Origin: Anaerolineae bacterium
Lineage (GTDB): Bacteria; Chloroflexota; Anaerolineae; JAADDB01
DNA length: 13,105 nt
Reading direction: 5' to 3'
Assembly: GCA_015486895.1 (NCBI GenBank)
Contig: WFQT01000456.1
Span: 1-13,105 of the forward strand
This document shows, piece by piece, positions 7,105 to 13,105 of the stretch (positions within the stretch are counted from its first letter, which is position 1; each line of letters opens with the position of its first letter). The position numbers were made by a program, and so were the translations under genes. The notes beneath the pieces are model-generated. The model made no database searches and was not told the DNA's origin. It saw nothing but the letters and a program-made list of their open reading frames with translations.

Positions 7105-8799
7105 TTAGAAAAGGCCAACCACGTTACCGTTTTCGTCAATATCCACATTCTCGGCAGCAGGGTAGGAAGGTAATCCCGGCATGGTGCGCACAGCCCCGGC
7201 TATAGGATAGATGTAGCCAGCCCCGACGGCGGCCCTTACCTCACGAATGGGGAAGACGTAACCGGTAGGGCGCCCTTTAACTTTCGCATCGTGGCTCAGG
7301 CTGAGATGTGTCTTGGCCATGCAAATGGGCAAGTTACCGAAGCCATTTCTCTCAAAGCGGCGTATTTGCGTTTCCGCCAGACGCTCGTAGCTCACCGAAG
7401 CAGCGCCGTAGATTTCCTTGGCCAATATTTCGATCTTCTTCTTGATAGGCCAATCCACAGGGTAAAGGAAGTGGAATTCACTGGGTTCCTCAGCAGCACC
7501 CGCCACCATTTCTGCCAATTCTACAGCTCCGGCTCCGCCTTCGGCCCAATGGGTGGCAATAGCAGCACCATAAGCACCGGCTGCTATGGCGATTTCCTTG
7601 ATCGCCTCGAGTTCTTTGGGCGAGTCAGTTGGGAAACGGTTCACAGCGACCACCGGCGTGACGCCATGTCTGCGCACATTCTCGATCTGTTTGATCAAAT
7701 TGACTCCGCCTTCTTCCACTGCAGCTACATTCTCTTCTATCAGCGCCGCGTCTAACGGCTTACCGGGGACGATCTTGTAGCGACCTGTGTGCATTTTCAG
7801 CGCCCGCACCGTGGCAATGATGACAGCGGCATCCGGTTTTAGGCCGCTCACCCGGCACTTGATATTGAAGAATTTCTCCGCGCCGATGTCAGCGCCAAAG
7901 CCGGATTCGGTGATAAGGTAATCAGCCGCTTTGATGCCGATGAGGTCGGCTAAAACGCTGCTGTTGCCGTGGGCAATGTTAGCGAAGGGTCCAGTGTGTA
8001 CCAACGCCGGTGTGCCTTCTAATGTTTGCAACAAGTTCGGTTTGATAGCTTCTTTCAGCAGGACGGTCATGGCGCCGGCGGCTTTCAAGTCTTCAGCAGT
8101 AACCGGCTTTCTGTCCCTGGTATAGCCGATAACGATTCGCCCCAACCGCTGTCGCAGATCTTGCAGGCTGGTGGTCAAGGCAAGAATAGCCATTACTTCC
8201 GAGGCCACGGCGATGTCGAATCCTGTCTCGCGAGGTATCCCGTCCACACGCTTGCCAAGCCCGACGATGATGTTACGCAGAGCCCGGTCGCTGATATCCA
8301 CTACCCGGCGCCAGCTAATGCCGTGCGGCTCGATGTTCAGCGAATTGCTGTGGAAAATATGGTTATCAATCATTGCCGCCAGCAGGTTATTGGCTGCTGA
8401 GACGGCGTGAATATCACCGGTCAAGTGCAGATTGAACTGCTCCATAGGTACAATCTGGCTGTACCCGCCACCCGCAGCGCCTCCTTTGATACCGAAGGTA
8501 GGGCCCATGCTGGGTTGGCGGATGGCAATAATGCTGCGCTTGCCAATATGCTTAAATGCTTGCCCCAAGCCAACGGTTGTTGTGGTTTTGCCTTCGCCTA
8601 AAGGAGTGGGGGTAATAGCTGTCACATCAATGTAACGGGCATTGGGACGATCTTTAATCTTCTCCAACACGTCGAGCTTTATTTTCGCCATGTAGTTGCC
8701 ATAGAGCTCAATGTCGTCTGGGGTTAGCCCCATCATCTCAGCGATTTCTTGAATTGGTCTTAGCGTTGCTTCTTGGGCAATTTGCAGGTCTGACTTCAT
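7105..8799 (-). CDS. fhs: Formate--tetrahydrofolate ligase
   Basis: Makes 10-formyl-tetrahydrofolate from formate, tetrahydrofolate and ATP in the cytoplasm. It is the entry to folate C1 metabolism and, in acetogens, the methyl branch of the Wood-Ljungdahl pathway. The 564 residues are full length for the family (about 555-560). Hallmarks are the ATP-binding loop TPTPLGEGKTTT (63-74), GPTFGIKGGAAGGGYSQ (99-115) and LTGDIHAV (126-133). The ATG at 8799 follows AAAGGAG (8807-8813) at a normal distance. It is a single-gene unit: its own terminator lies at 7040-7086 and a 450-base gap precedes it. No folD, fchA or acetyl-CoA synthase gene is next to it, so the window alone cannot say whether it works in an acetogenic pathway or in biosynthesis. 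Confidence 0.97.
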   Translation of the reverse strand: MKSDLQIAQEATLRPIQEIAEMMGLTPDDIELYGNYMAKIKLDVLEKIKDRPNARYIDVTAITPTPLGEGKTTTTVGLGQAFKHIGKRSIIAIRQPSMGPTFGIKGGAAGGGYSQIVPMEQFNLHLTGDIHAVSAANNLLAAMIDNHIFHSNSLNIEPHGISWRRVVDISDRALRNIIVGLGKRVDGIPRETGFDIAVASEVMAILALTTSLQDLRQRLGRIVIGYTRDRKPVTAEDLKAAGAMTVLLKEAIKPNLLQTLEGTPALVHTGPFANIAHGNSSVLADLIGIKAADYLITESGFGADIGAEKFFNIKCRVSGLKPDAAVIIATVRALKMHTGRYKIVPGKPLDAALIEENVAAVEEGGVNLIKQIENVRRHGVTPVVAVNRFPTDSPKELEAIKEIAIAAGAYGAAIATHWAEGGAGAVELAEMVAGAAEEPSEFHFLYPVDWPIKKKIEILAKEIYGAASVSYERLAETQIRRFERNGFGNLPICMAKTHLSLSHDAKVKGRPTGYVFPIREVRAAVGAGYIYPIAGAVRTMPGLPSYPAAENVDIDENGNVVGLF

Positions 8800-8865
8800 A
8801 CTTTAGCTCCTTTGCTAGGATAAAACAGCTACTACACATCAATGAGGGGGAAGTCCGCGGGAAAG

Positions 8866-8893
8866 TTTATCACAGAATCAGTTCCCCGGCCAA
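8866..8893 (-). promoter_or_regulatory. Possible fhs promoter
   Basis: On the minus strand TTGGCC (8888-8893) and GATAAA (8866-8871) are 16 bases apart, about 65 bases upstream of the fhs start. Both hexamers are only partial matches to the sigma-70 consensus, so this is tentative. Confidence 0.3.
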
Positions 8894-9037
8894 TTTTGCC
8901 GGCAGTTCTTGTTGCATGCGAGGCAACGGTGCAGGCTGTTGCCCGGCGGCGCTCAGAGTGCGTCGCCCTATAGCCCCCGAATTTATGCTGGCCGTTGACT
9001 CATTTTGTCTTTTGCAGTGCCCGCAAGGACATGGCAT
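8870..9037 (-). CDS. Possible 55-codon ORF upstream of fhs
   Basis: An ATG-to-TGA frame starting MPCPCGHCKRQNE, with three Cys and a His in the first eight residues, then a low-complexity Ala/Pro/Gln-rich stretch. It overlaps the tentative fhs promoter and has no clear ribosome site. The Cys cluster recalls short zinc knuckles such as the SEC-C motif but lacks the rest of it. It could be a small protein, a gene remnant or chance. The rest of 8820-9155 holds only short palindromes such as TGCCGCGGGCGGCA (9132-9145). Confidence 0.15.
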   Translation of the reverse strand: MPCPCGHCKRQNESTASINSGAIGRRTLSAAGQQPAPLPRMQQELPAKLAGELIL

Positions 9038-9155
9038 CTACTATCTCGTAAATGGCCCCCTTACCCCTCAAGGAGAAAAGACCATAGTTACCCCAGGATT
9101 AGGGATTAGGGGGCATTTCCATCACCCGTAGTGCCGCGGGCGGCATCACATCTTC

Positions 9156-9234
9156 TCAAAAAGTAGAGGCGAGCCCTTATAGTCGCCCATCTGGGCAGGT
9201 CTTGCACCTGCCCCTACCCCAGGATACTGAAAAG
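9156..9234 (-). terminator. Intergenic repeat family B, copy 1, acting as the sucD terminator
   Basis: A 79-base element about 80% identical to 11558-11636. It contains a perfect hairpin GGGCAGGT/ACCTGCCC (9193-9213, 5-base loop) and a second stem GGCGA/TCGCC (9168-9187). Outer arms GTAGAGGC (9163-9170) and GCCCCTAC (9210-9217) have one mismatch. On the minus strand the structure ends in TTTTT, just downstream of the sucD stop codon, so it should work as an intrinsic terminator. Confidence 0.7.
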
Positions 9235-9251
9235 ACAGTCGTTTGCCTCCC

Positions 9252-10124
9252 TCAAGAAGATATCTTGGCGGCAATGATCTCGGCGATCTCTTCCGGGTGA
9301 TGGGCAATAGCGACACCAGCTTCCTTTAGTACAGCTATTTTCTCCGCTGCAGTGCCATGACCACCGGAAATGATAGCCCCGGCGTGCCCCATCCGCTTTC
9401 CTGGTGGTGCTGTCTGGCCGGCAATAAAGGAAGTAACCGGCTTGCTCATGTGTTGGGCAATATATTCGGCTGCCATCTCCTCATCGGAGCCGCCAATCTC
9501 ACCGATCATGACGATCTGTTCTGTCTGTGGATCGGCTTCGAACATCTCCAATATTTCGATAAACTTAGTCCCAATGATCGGATCACCGCCTATACCCACA
9601 GCAGTAGATTGGCCGAGGCCTTTGTTGGTCAATGCATAAACAACTTCGTAAGTCAACGTGCCACTGCGGGAAACGATGCCAACATTGCCGGGGATATGGA
9701 TATGGCCGGGCATGATACCGACCTTGGCCTCACCGGGGGTGATGACACCGGGGCAATTAGGTCCAATGAGACGGGTATTGATGTGATCCAAGTAGTAACG
9801 GACATTGACCATATCCAAGATAGGAATACCTTCAGTAATGCAGACGACCAGTTCTACGCCCGCATTGGCGGCTTCCAGAATAGCATCGGCCGCAAAGCGA
9901 GCTGGCACGTAAATAATCGAGGTGTTAGCACCCGTTGCTTGCACTGCCTCCTTCACGGTATCAAAAACTGGCACTCCTTCGACCCATTGGCCTCCTTTGC
10001 CGGGGGTCACACCGCCGACTACATCAGTGCCGTAAGCAATCATCTGCTTAGTGTGGAAATGGCCTTCACGACCGGTAATACCCTGTACTAAAAGTTTAGT
10101 TTCTTTATTCACTAAGATGCTCAT
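9252..10124 (-). CDS. sucD: Succinyl-CoA synthetase, alpha subunit
   Basis: Alpha subunit of the TCA-cycle enzyme that interconverts succinyl-CoA, phosphate and NDP with succinate, CoA and NTP. It carries the CoA-binding Rossmann domain and the phosphorylated histidine. The 290 residues are full length. Visible are LLVQGITGREGHFHTKQM (11-28) for CoA binding, IGPNCPGVITPGE (120-132), SRSGTLTYE (152-160), and the active site His247 in KRMGHAGAIISGG. It starts 22 bases after the sucC stop codon with an AAGGAG site (10134-10139), so it is the second gene of the sucCD operon. A repeat-derived terminator follows at 9156-9234. Confidence 0.97.
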   Translation of the reverse strand: MSILVNKETKLLVQGITGREGHFHTKQMIAYGTDVVGGVTPGKGGQWVEGVPVFDTVKEAVQATGANTSIIYVPARFAADAILEAANAGVELVVCITEGIPILDMVNVRYYLDHINTRLIGPNCPGVITPGEAKVGIMPGHIHIPGNVGIVSRSGTLTYEVVYALTNKGLGQSTAVGIGGDPIIGTKFIEILEMFEADPQTEQIVMIGEIGGSDEEMAAEYIAQHMSKPVTSFIAGQTAPPGKRMGHAGAIISGGHGTAAEKIAVLKEAGVAIAHHPEEIAEIIAAKISS

Positions 10125-10146
10125 TGTTTCACGCTCCTTGTCTGGC

Positions 10147-11289
10147 TCAAGCCGTCAGCTCGCCGTGAGCGGCAGCTACTGCTTTCTTGGCAGCTTCCGC
10201 TAACGTGCGTGCCGTGATCATATTGGCGTCGGCCAAGATGGCGCGCCCCTCTTCTTCGTTGGTCCCTACCAAACGGGCTACCATTGGCACATTCGGTTTA
10301 ATTTCATCCAAAGCAGCAACGATGCCTTTGGCCACCTCGTCACCTCTGGTGATACCACCGAAGATGTTAAAGAGAACGGCTTTGACGTTTTCGTCGGAGA
10401 GGATGATGCGCAGTGCAGCCGCAACTTTGTCCGCCGTGGCACCGCCACCAATATCCAAAAAGTTAGCCGGAGAACCGCCGAACAGCTTGGTCATGTCCAT
10501 GGTAGCCATAGCCAGGCCGGCACCGTTGACCATGCAGCCAATTTCGCCGTCCAATTTCACATAGCTCAAGCCGAAGCGCCGAGCTTCCTGCTCAAACGGG
10601 TTTTCCTCGTCTAAATCGCGCATTTCCGCCAGATCGGGGTGGCGGTAAAGGGCATTGTCGTCCAGCAGCATTTTGCCGTCCACGGCCAACAGCCCATCCG
10701 GTGTCACGACTAAGGGGTTGATTTCCGCTAAGGAGGCATCACTTTTCACAAAAGTTTCGTACAGCCCATAGGCAATTTCGCCAAACTGCCGGACCAAAGG
10801 CCGGGCAATGCCAATGCCGTAAGCCAGCTCATTAGCCTGGTAAGTGCGCAGGCCCAAGAAGGGGTCAATGGCGACTTTAAGGATTTTCTCCGGCGTTTTA
10901 GCGGCAACTTCCTCAATTTCCACGCCGCCTTCGCTAGAGGCCATCATGATGACCCGGCGCTGTACCCGGTCTAACACCAAGCCTAAGTAGATTTCATCCC
11001 GGATCTCGGCGCCTTCATCTATCAACACCTTGCGCACAGTTAACCCTTTGATGTCCATGCCGAGAATTTGCCCAGCAACAGTTTCTGCCTCCTCTGGTGA
11101 GTGAGCTAATTTCACACCGCCCGCTTTACCCCGCCCACCAACCAGCACTTGTGACTTAATGACGACCGTTCCACCCAAACGTGCTGCGATGTCCCGCGCT
11201 TCGGCGGGGGTAGTGGCTACCTCACCATTAGGAATTGGCACGCCGTAGCGAGCAAAAACCCGCTTCGATTGATATTCTTGTAGTTTCAA
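10147..11289 (-). CDS. sucC: Succinyl-CoA synthetase, beta subunit (TTG start)
   Basis: Nucleotide-binding subunit with an ATP-grasp domain followed by the C-terminal ligase domain; works with SucD. From the TTG start it has 380 residues (E. coli SucC has 388). Motifs: LQEYQSKRVFARYGVP (3-18), IKSQVLVGGRGKAGGVK (44-60), EINPL (189-193) with Asn191 and later Asp204 as likely Mg ligands, NGAGLAMATMD (255-265) and FNIFGGITRGDEVA (307-320). I chose TTG at 11287-11289 because AGGAGG (11295-11300) is 5 bases upstream and the product then begins exactly like other SucC proteins. An in-frame ATG 23 codons upstream (11358) would add residues the family lacks and bury this ribosome site. First gene of the operon; nucleotide preference (ATP or GTP) cannot be read from sequence. 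Confidence 0.95.
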   Translation of the reverse strand: MKLQEYQSKRVFARYGVPIPNGEVATTPAEARDIAARLGGTVVIKSQVLVGGRGKAGGVKLAHSPEEAETVAGQILGMDIKGLTVRKVLIDEGAEIRDEIYLGLVLDRVQRRVIMMASSEGGVEIEEVAAKTPEKILKVAIDPFLGLRTYQANELAYGIGIARPLVRQFGEIAYGLYETFVKSDASLAEINPLVVTPDGLLAVDGKMLLDDNALYRHPDLAEMRDLDEENPFEQEARRFGLSYVKLDGEIGCMVNGAGLAMATMDMTKLFGGSPANFLDIGGGATADKVAAALRIILSDENVKAVLFNIFGGITRGDEVAKGIVAALDEIKPNVPMVARLVGTNEEEGRAILADANMITARTLAEAAKKAVAAAHGELTA

Positions 11290-11294
11290 GTTAG

Positions 11295-11300
11295 CCTCCT
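11295..11300 (-). promoter_or_regulatory. Ribosome binding site that fixes the sucC TTG start
   Basis: A perfect AGGAGG on the minus strand (within AGAAGGAGG), 5 bases before TTG. No ATG or GTG lies at the same distance, so translation should begin at TTG. Confidence 0.8.
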
Positions 11301-11361
11301 TCTGATATGATCTACACAGGGAAGTAATCTCATTCTTCATCCCCGAAAACCATGGCATTCT

Positions 11362-11375
11362 GTGCTTAAGAGCAC
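11362..11375 (-). other. Hairpin in the sucCD leader
   Basis: GTGCT and AGCAC pair around a 4-base loop with CTTAAG at the centre. It lies in the roughly 150-base untranslated leader predicted between the promoter and the sucC start. I see no known riboswitch or attenuator here, and the hairpin is short, so a regulatory role is only possible. Confidence 0.25.
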
Positions 11376-11445
11376 GGCTGCCCAGATGTCATTCCCACCA
11401 CCACATAGTAACTTTCGCCAGAGAACTTTTGTAATCAGGCGAACG

Positions 11446-11474
11446 ATTATAACATCCGCTGGTTGGATTGCCAA
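11446..11474 (-). promoter_or_regulatory. Strong sigma-70 type promoter of sucCD
   Basis: On the minus strand TTGGCA (11469-11474), a 17-base spacer, then TATAAT (11446-11451). TGT just before the hexamer gives an extended -10. The predicted start site is near 11439, leaving a leader of about 150 bases before sucC. This is the best promoter in the window. Confidence 0.8.
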
Positions 11475-11557
11475 AGTAAATTCGTGCGTTTTGGATGCTG
11501 ACGGAAGGGAGGAGAGTTCGTGTTTCCCACGCGACTGGTAGGAGCGACCGTATCTGT

Positions 11558-11636
11558 TCAAAAAGTAGGGGCGAACCCTCGTGGTCGCCCGCCTGGGCAG
11601 GTACAAGACCTGCCCCTACCCCAGGATATTGAGAAA
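11558..11636 (-). terminator. Intergenic repeat family B, copy 2
   Basis: Same 79-base element as 9156-9234. Outer arms GTAGGGGC (11565-11572) and GCCCCTAC (11612-11619) are perfect, and an inner hairpin GGGCAGGT/ACCTGCCC spans 11595-11615. A T-run follows on the minus strand. It lies between the end of the methyltransferase gene and the sucCD promoter, so it probably shields that promoter from read-through. Confidence 0.65.
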
Positions 11637-11640
11637 ATAT

Positions 11641-11790
11641 GGCCTGGTTCATTCCGAAGCGAATCGATCTTTACGAATAGGGCAGAAAAAAGCCACAGAA
11701 TAGCACGGAAAGACACAGAAAAGGCTGAATACAGAGGACATTCAGTGAAATTCCGTGTTATTCTGTGGCCTGGCTCGCTCTGAAGTTCAG
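11641..11790. repeat. Intergenic repeat family A, copy 3, with a 19-bp stem
   Basis: Arms at 11692-11710 (starting GCCACAGAATAG) and 11751-11769 (ending TTATTCTGTGGC) pair over 19 positions with a single G-T wobble, around a 40-base loop. The stretch GGCCTGGTTCATTCCGAAG (11641-11659) is echoed as GGCCTGGCTCGCTCTGAAG (11767-11785), differing only by transitions. This is a direct repeat framing the palindrome. The tail resembles those at 5607 and 7010. A short AAAAGGCCCTTTT palindrome follows at 11809-11821, nearer the methyltransferase stop codon. Confidence 0.6.
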
Positions 11791-11841
11791 AAGATTTGTA
11801 AAGATGTGAAAAGGCCCTTTTGAACCATGCCATAAATTTGA

Positions 11842-12738
11842 TTACGTTGTCTCTGAGGCATATCTTGCGGTGTTCCCAAACAGCCGGAGTTGTGTTGGTT
11901 GCTCTTGAGGATAAGCGGTGATAATAAGCTCGGTGATTTTGCTCCTTCTGTTCCCATTGCTATTGATTGCCCGATTAGCAGGTACTTCGCTAATAAAGAA
12001 GCTGGGAATAGAGTAAAGCTCCCGTATCAGTTTCGCGTTGGAGTTTGACAGGGTAATGTGGACTCCCTTCGCTGTAAGGCTCAAGCAGACATCCCGTAAC
12101 CGCTTTTGATCCTCGGGCGAGAAACCGGTTGCATGGTAGGACGTAAAATTGGATGTTTGAGATAATGGTGCGTAGGGCGGGTCGAAATATACCCAGTCTC
12201 CTTCATCGGCCTGTTCTACTGCTTTCTCAAAGGGGACGCACTTTATAGAGACACCTTGTAGCGCATTGGACACCGCTTTCAGGTTTTCTCTATCGCAATA
12301 CCTCGGCGACTTGTAGCGACCAAACGGAACATTGAACTTACCTTGCCTATTGACCCGATATAGCCCGTTGTACCCGGTCTTGTTGAGGTAAATCATTCGA
12401 GCAGCACGCTCAGGTAGTGGCATTTTCCACGGATCGCGAATACGCAAGTCATAGTAGAACTCTTTGCTATGAGGATATTGGGATAGAATTGCTATCACAT
12501 CGTCAACATAATCTCGGATAGCGAGGTACGTATCTATTAACTCAGCGTTAAGATCAGAAAGAAACGCCAGTCGGATTTTCTGAGAGCGGTATAAGCTAAA
12601 AAACAGCGCGCCCCCCCCAAGAAACGGCTCGTAATACCTGCTGAACTGCTTAGGCATACGTGCTATAAGTTCACTTATGAGTTGGGTTTTACCCCCTGCC
12701 CATTTTAAGAACGGGCGTGGTACAGGGCCGTTAGCCAT
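11842..12738 (-). CDS. dam: Dam-family DNA adenine N6-methyltransferase
   Basis: Transfers a methyl group from S-adenosylmethionine to adenine N6 in a short DNA site. The 298 residues have the alpha-class order: motif X PFLKWAGGKTQL (9-20), SAM-binding EPFLGGGALF (37-46), SDLN (61-64), LNKTGYNGLYRVN (118-130), FNVPFGRYKSP (135-145) and catalytic DPPY (186-189). The middle segments resemble Dam and DpnM, which methylate GATC, so GATC or a close site is likely but unproven. The ATG follows a GAGGG site. The preceding 42-codon frame ends 10 bases upstream. No endonuclease gene is visible downstream, and upstream the window ends, so it is either an orphan regulator-type enzyme or half of a cut-off restriction system. 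A run of eight G in the coding strand (12611-12618) lies in the SAM-loop codons. Confidence 0.95.
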   Translation of the reverse strand: MANGPVPRPFLKWAGGKTQLISELIARMPKQFSRYYEPFLGGGALFFSLYRSQKIRLAFLSDLNAELIDTYLAIRDYVDDVIAILSQYPHSKEFYYDLRIRDPWKMPLPERAARMIYLNKTGYNGLYRVNRQGKFNVPFGRYKSPRYCDRENLKAVSNALQGVSIKCVPFEKAVEQADEGDWVYFDPPYAPLSQTSNFTSYHATGFSPEDQKRLRDVCLSLTAKGVHITLSNSNAKLIRELYSIPSFFISEVPANRAINSNGNRRSKITELIITAYPQEQPTQLRLFGNTARYASETT

Positions 12739-12748
12739 TTACAAACCC

Positions 12749-12877
12749 TCACAGTGCAAAATACAAGCGCAGCCAGTCTTCGAGATCATCGAACCAAATG
12801 ACTTTGCCTGTGGCCATCAAGTATCCTACCATGTTGCTGGAAGAACCTTCGCCATCTATCACCGCATGACATACCAT
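12749..12877 (-). CDS. Possible 42-residue protein just upstream of dam
   Basis: ATG-to-TGA frame whose end (TGKVIWFDDLEDWLRLYFAL) reads like a real amphipathic, aromatic-rich C-terminus. Its stop codon lies 10 bases before the dam ATG, overlapping the dam ribosome site, which would suit translational coupling. An in-frame TAA lies 13 codons upstream of the ATG, so there is no long extension. Its own ribosome site is weak. I do not recognise a family. Alternatives are the C-terminal stub of a broken gene or chance. Confidence 0.35.
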   Translation of the reverse strand: MVCHAVIDGEGSSSNMVGYLMATGKVIWFDDLEDWLRLYFAL

Positions 12878-12906
12878 ATTTGAGCTCGCTGTGCATCCGT
12901 TGTGCG

Positions 12907-12921
12907 CCGGCTGTTAGCCGG
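12907..12921. repeat. Short GC-rich hairpin
   Basis: CCGGCT and AGCCGG pair perfectly around GTT. It stands in the gap upstream of the dam unit with no T-run beside it, and its role is unknown. Confidence 0.4.
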
Positions 12922-12944
12922 TTGGATCTGCTTGGGAAACGCCG

Positions 12945-12972
12945 GATTACGGCTCCGGCTCTAACCGTAATC
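12945..12972. repeat. Inverted repeat GATTACGG/CCGTAATC
   Basis: Exact 8-bp arms around a 12-base loop, with a weak TTGCTTT tail on the plus strand. It could be the terminator of something beyond the window or an intergenic repeat. The rest of 12878-13092 shows no gene I can support. Confidence 0.4.
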
Positions 12973-13092
12973 GTTGCTTTACTTGTGCCTGGCTGTATTA
13001 GGCGCCGTTTGGTACCCCACAGACGATGTGCTTGTCCAGTGGCGGATTCTATCATGCCTGGAGTGGCACGTCAGCTTGCAGCCGTGTATGCA

Positions 13093-13105
13093 CTGTCTCT
13101 TATAC
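13093..13105 (+). other. Tn5/Nextera mosaic-end adapter remnant at the contig end
   Basis: The last 13 bases, CTGTCTCTTATAC, match the first 13 of the reverse-complement Tn5 mosaic end used in tagmentation libraries (CTGTCTCTTATACACATCT). The match at the very end of the window indicates untrimmed adapter rather than genomic sequence. Confidence 0.85.

Noticed and set aside
8754..9131. 125-codon plus-strand frame overlapping the fhs start
   Set aside because: It overlaps the fhs N-terminus in antisense, shows no family motif and has irregular composition.
9357..10091. 244-codon open frame on the plus strand across sucD
   Set aside because: It is fully antisense to a clearly conserved sucD, shows no recognisable motif and has no ribosome site; it is a shadow frame.
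11290..11358. N-terminal extension of SucC from the upstream ATG
   Set aside because: The AGGAGG site and family N-terminus point to TTG at 11289. The extension would have no ribosome site of its own.
12878..12975. attC-like (integron recombination site) look of the GGCTAAC/GTTAGAG words upstream of dam
   Set aside because: Neither core fits the RYYYAAC/GTTRRRY consensus, the pairing arms are in the wrong order and there is no integrase or cassette array.
12786..13055. 89-codon minus-strand frame upstream of dam
   Set aside because: It is Arg/Ser-rich with no motif, crosses the palindromes at 12907 and 12945, and competes with the more protein-like 42-codon frame.

Overview
The window looks like one end of a bacterial contig from a moderate-GC organism. 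The best guess is a member of the Chloroflexota (Anaerolineae-like). This rests on a very large secreted protein whose beta-sandwich modules and YVTN propeller are joined by Thr-Pro linkers, on many palindromic intergenic repeats, and on the housekeeping gene set. The taxon is an inference and no marker gene here fixes it. Every gene I can support lies on the minus strand, so transcription runs from right to left.

Layout from left to right: a 3'-truncated ribonuclease HI gene (1-439) with an extended -10 promoter; a strong hairpin terminator (667-708) ending the giant surface protein gene (741-5294); a threonine synthase-like PLP enzyme (5649-6758); formate-tetrahydrofolate ligase (7105-8799) with its own terminator; sucD and sucC, the two subunits of succinyl-CoA synthetase (9252-11289), behind a near-consensus sigma-70 promoter (11446-11474); and a Dam-family adenine methyltransferase (11842-12738) preceded by a possible 42-codon gene. 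The last 13 bases match the Tn5/Nextera mosaic end and are probably adapter, not genome.

The genes do not form one pathway. sucCD is a clear two-gene operon (TCA cycle, substrate-level phosphorylation). fhs feeds formate into folate C1 metabolism. The threonine synthase stands without other threonine genes. The methyltransferase has no visible restriction partner. The large protein is an export-directed modular surface or extracellular protein.

The most unusual content lies between genes. One repeat family (about 79 bp, copies at 9156 and 11558) folds into hairpins with a T-run, placed as a terminator downstream of sucD and of the methyltransferase. Its inner stem-loop appears inverted between the two copies. 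A second, looser family (near 5545, 6791 and 11641) pairs inverted arms with a conserved right-hand tail. I found no CRISPR array, tRNA, rRNA, transposase or phage gene, and no convincing new multi-gene system.
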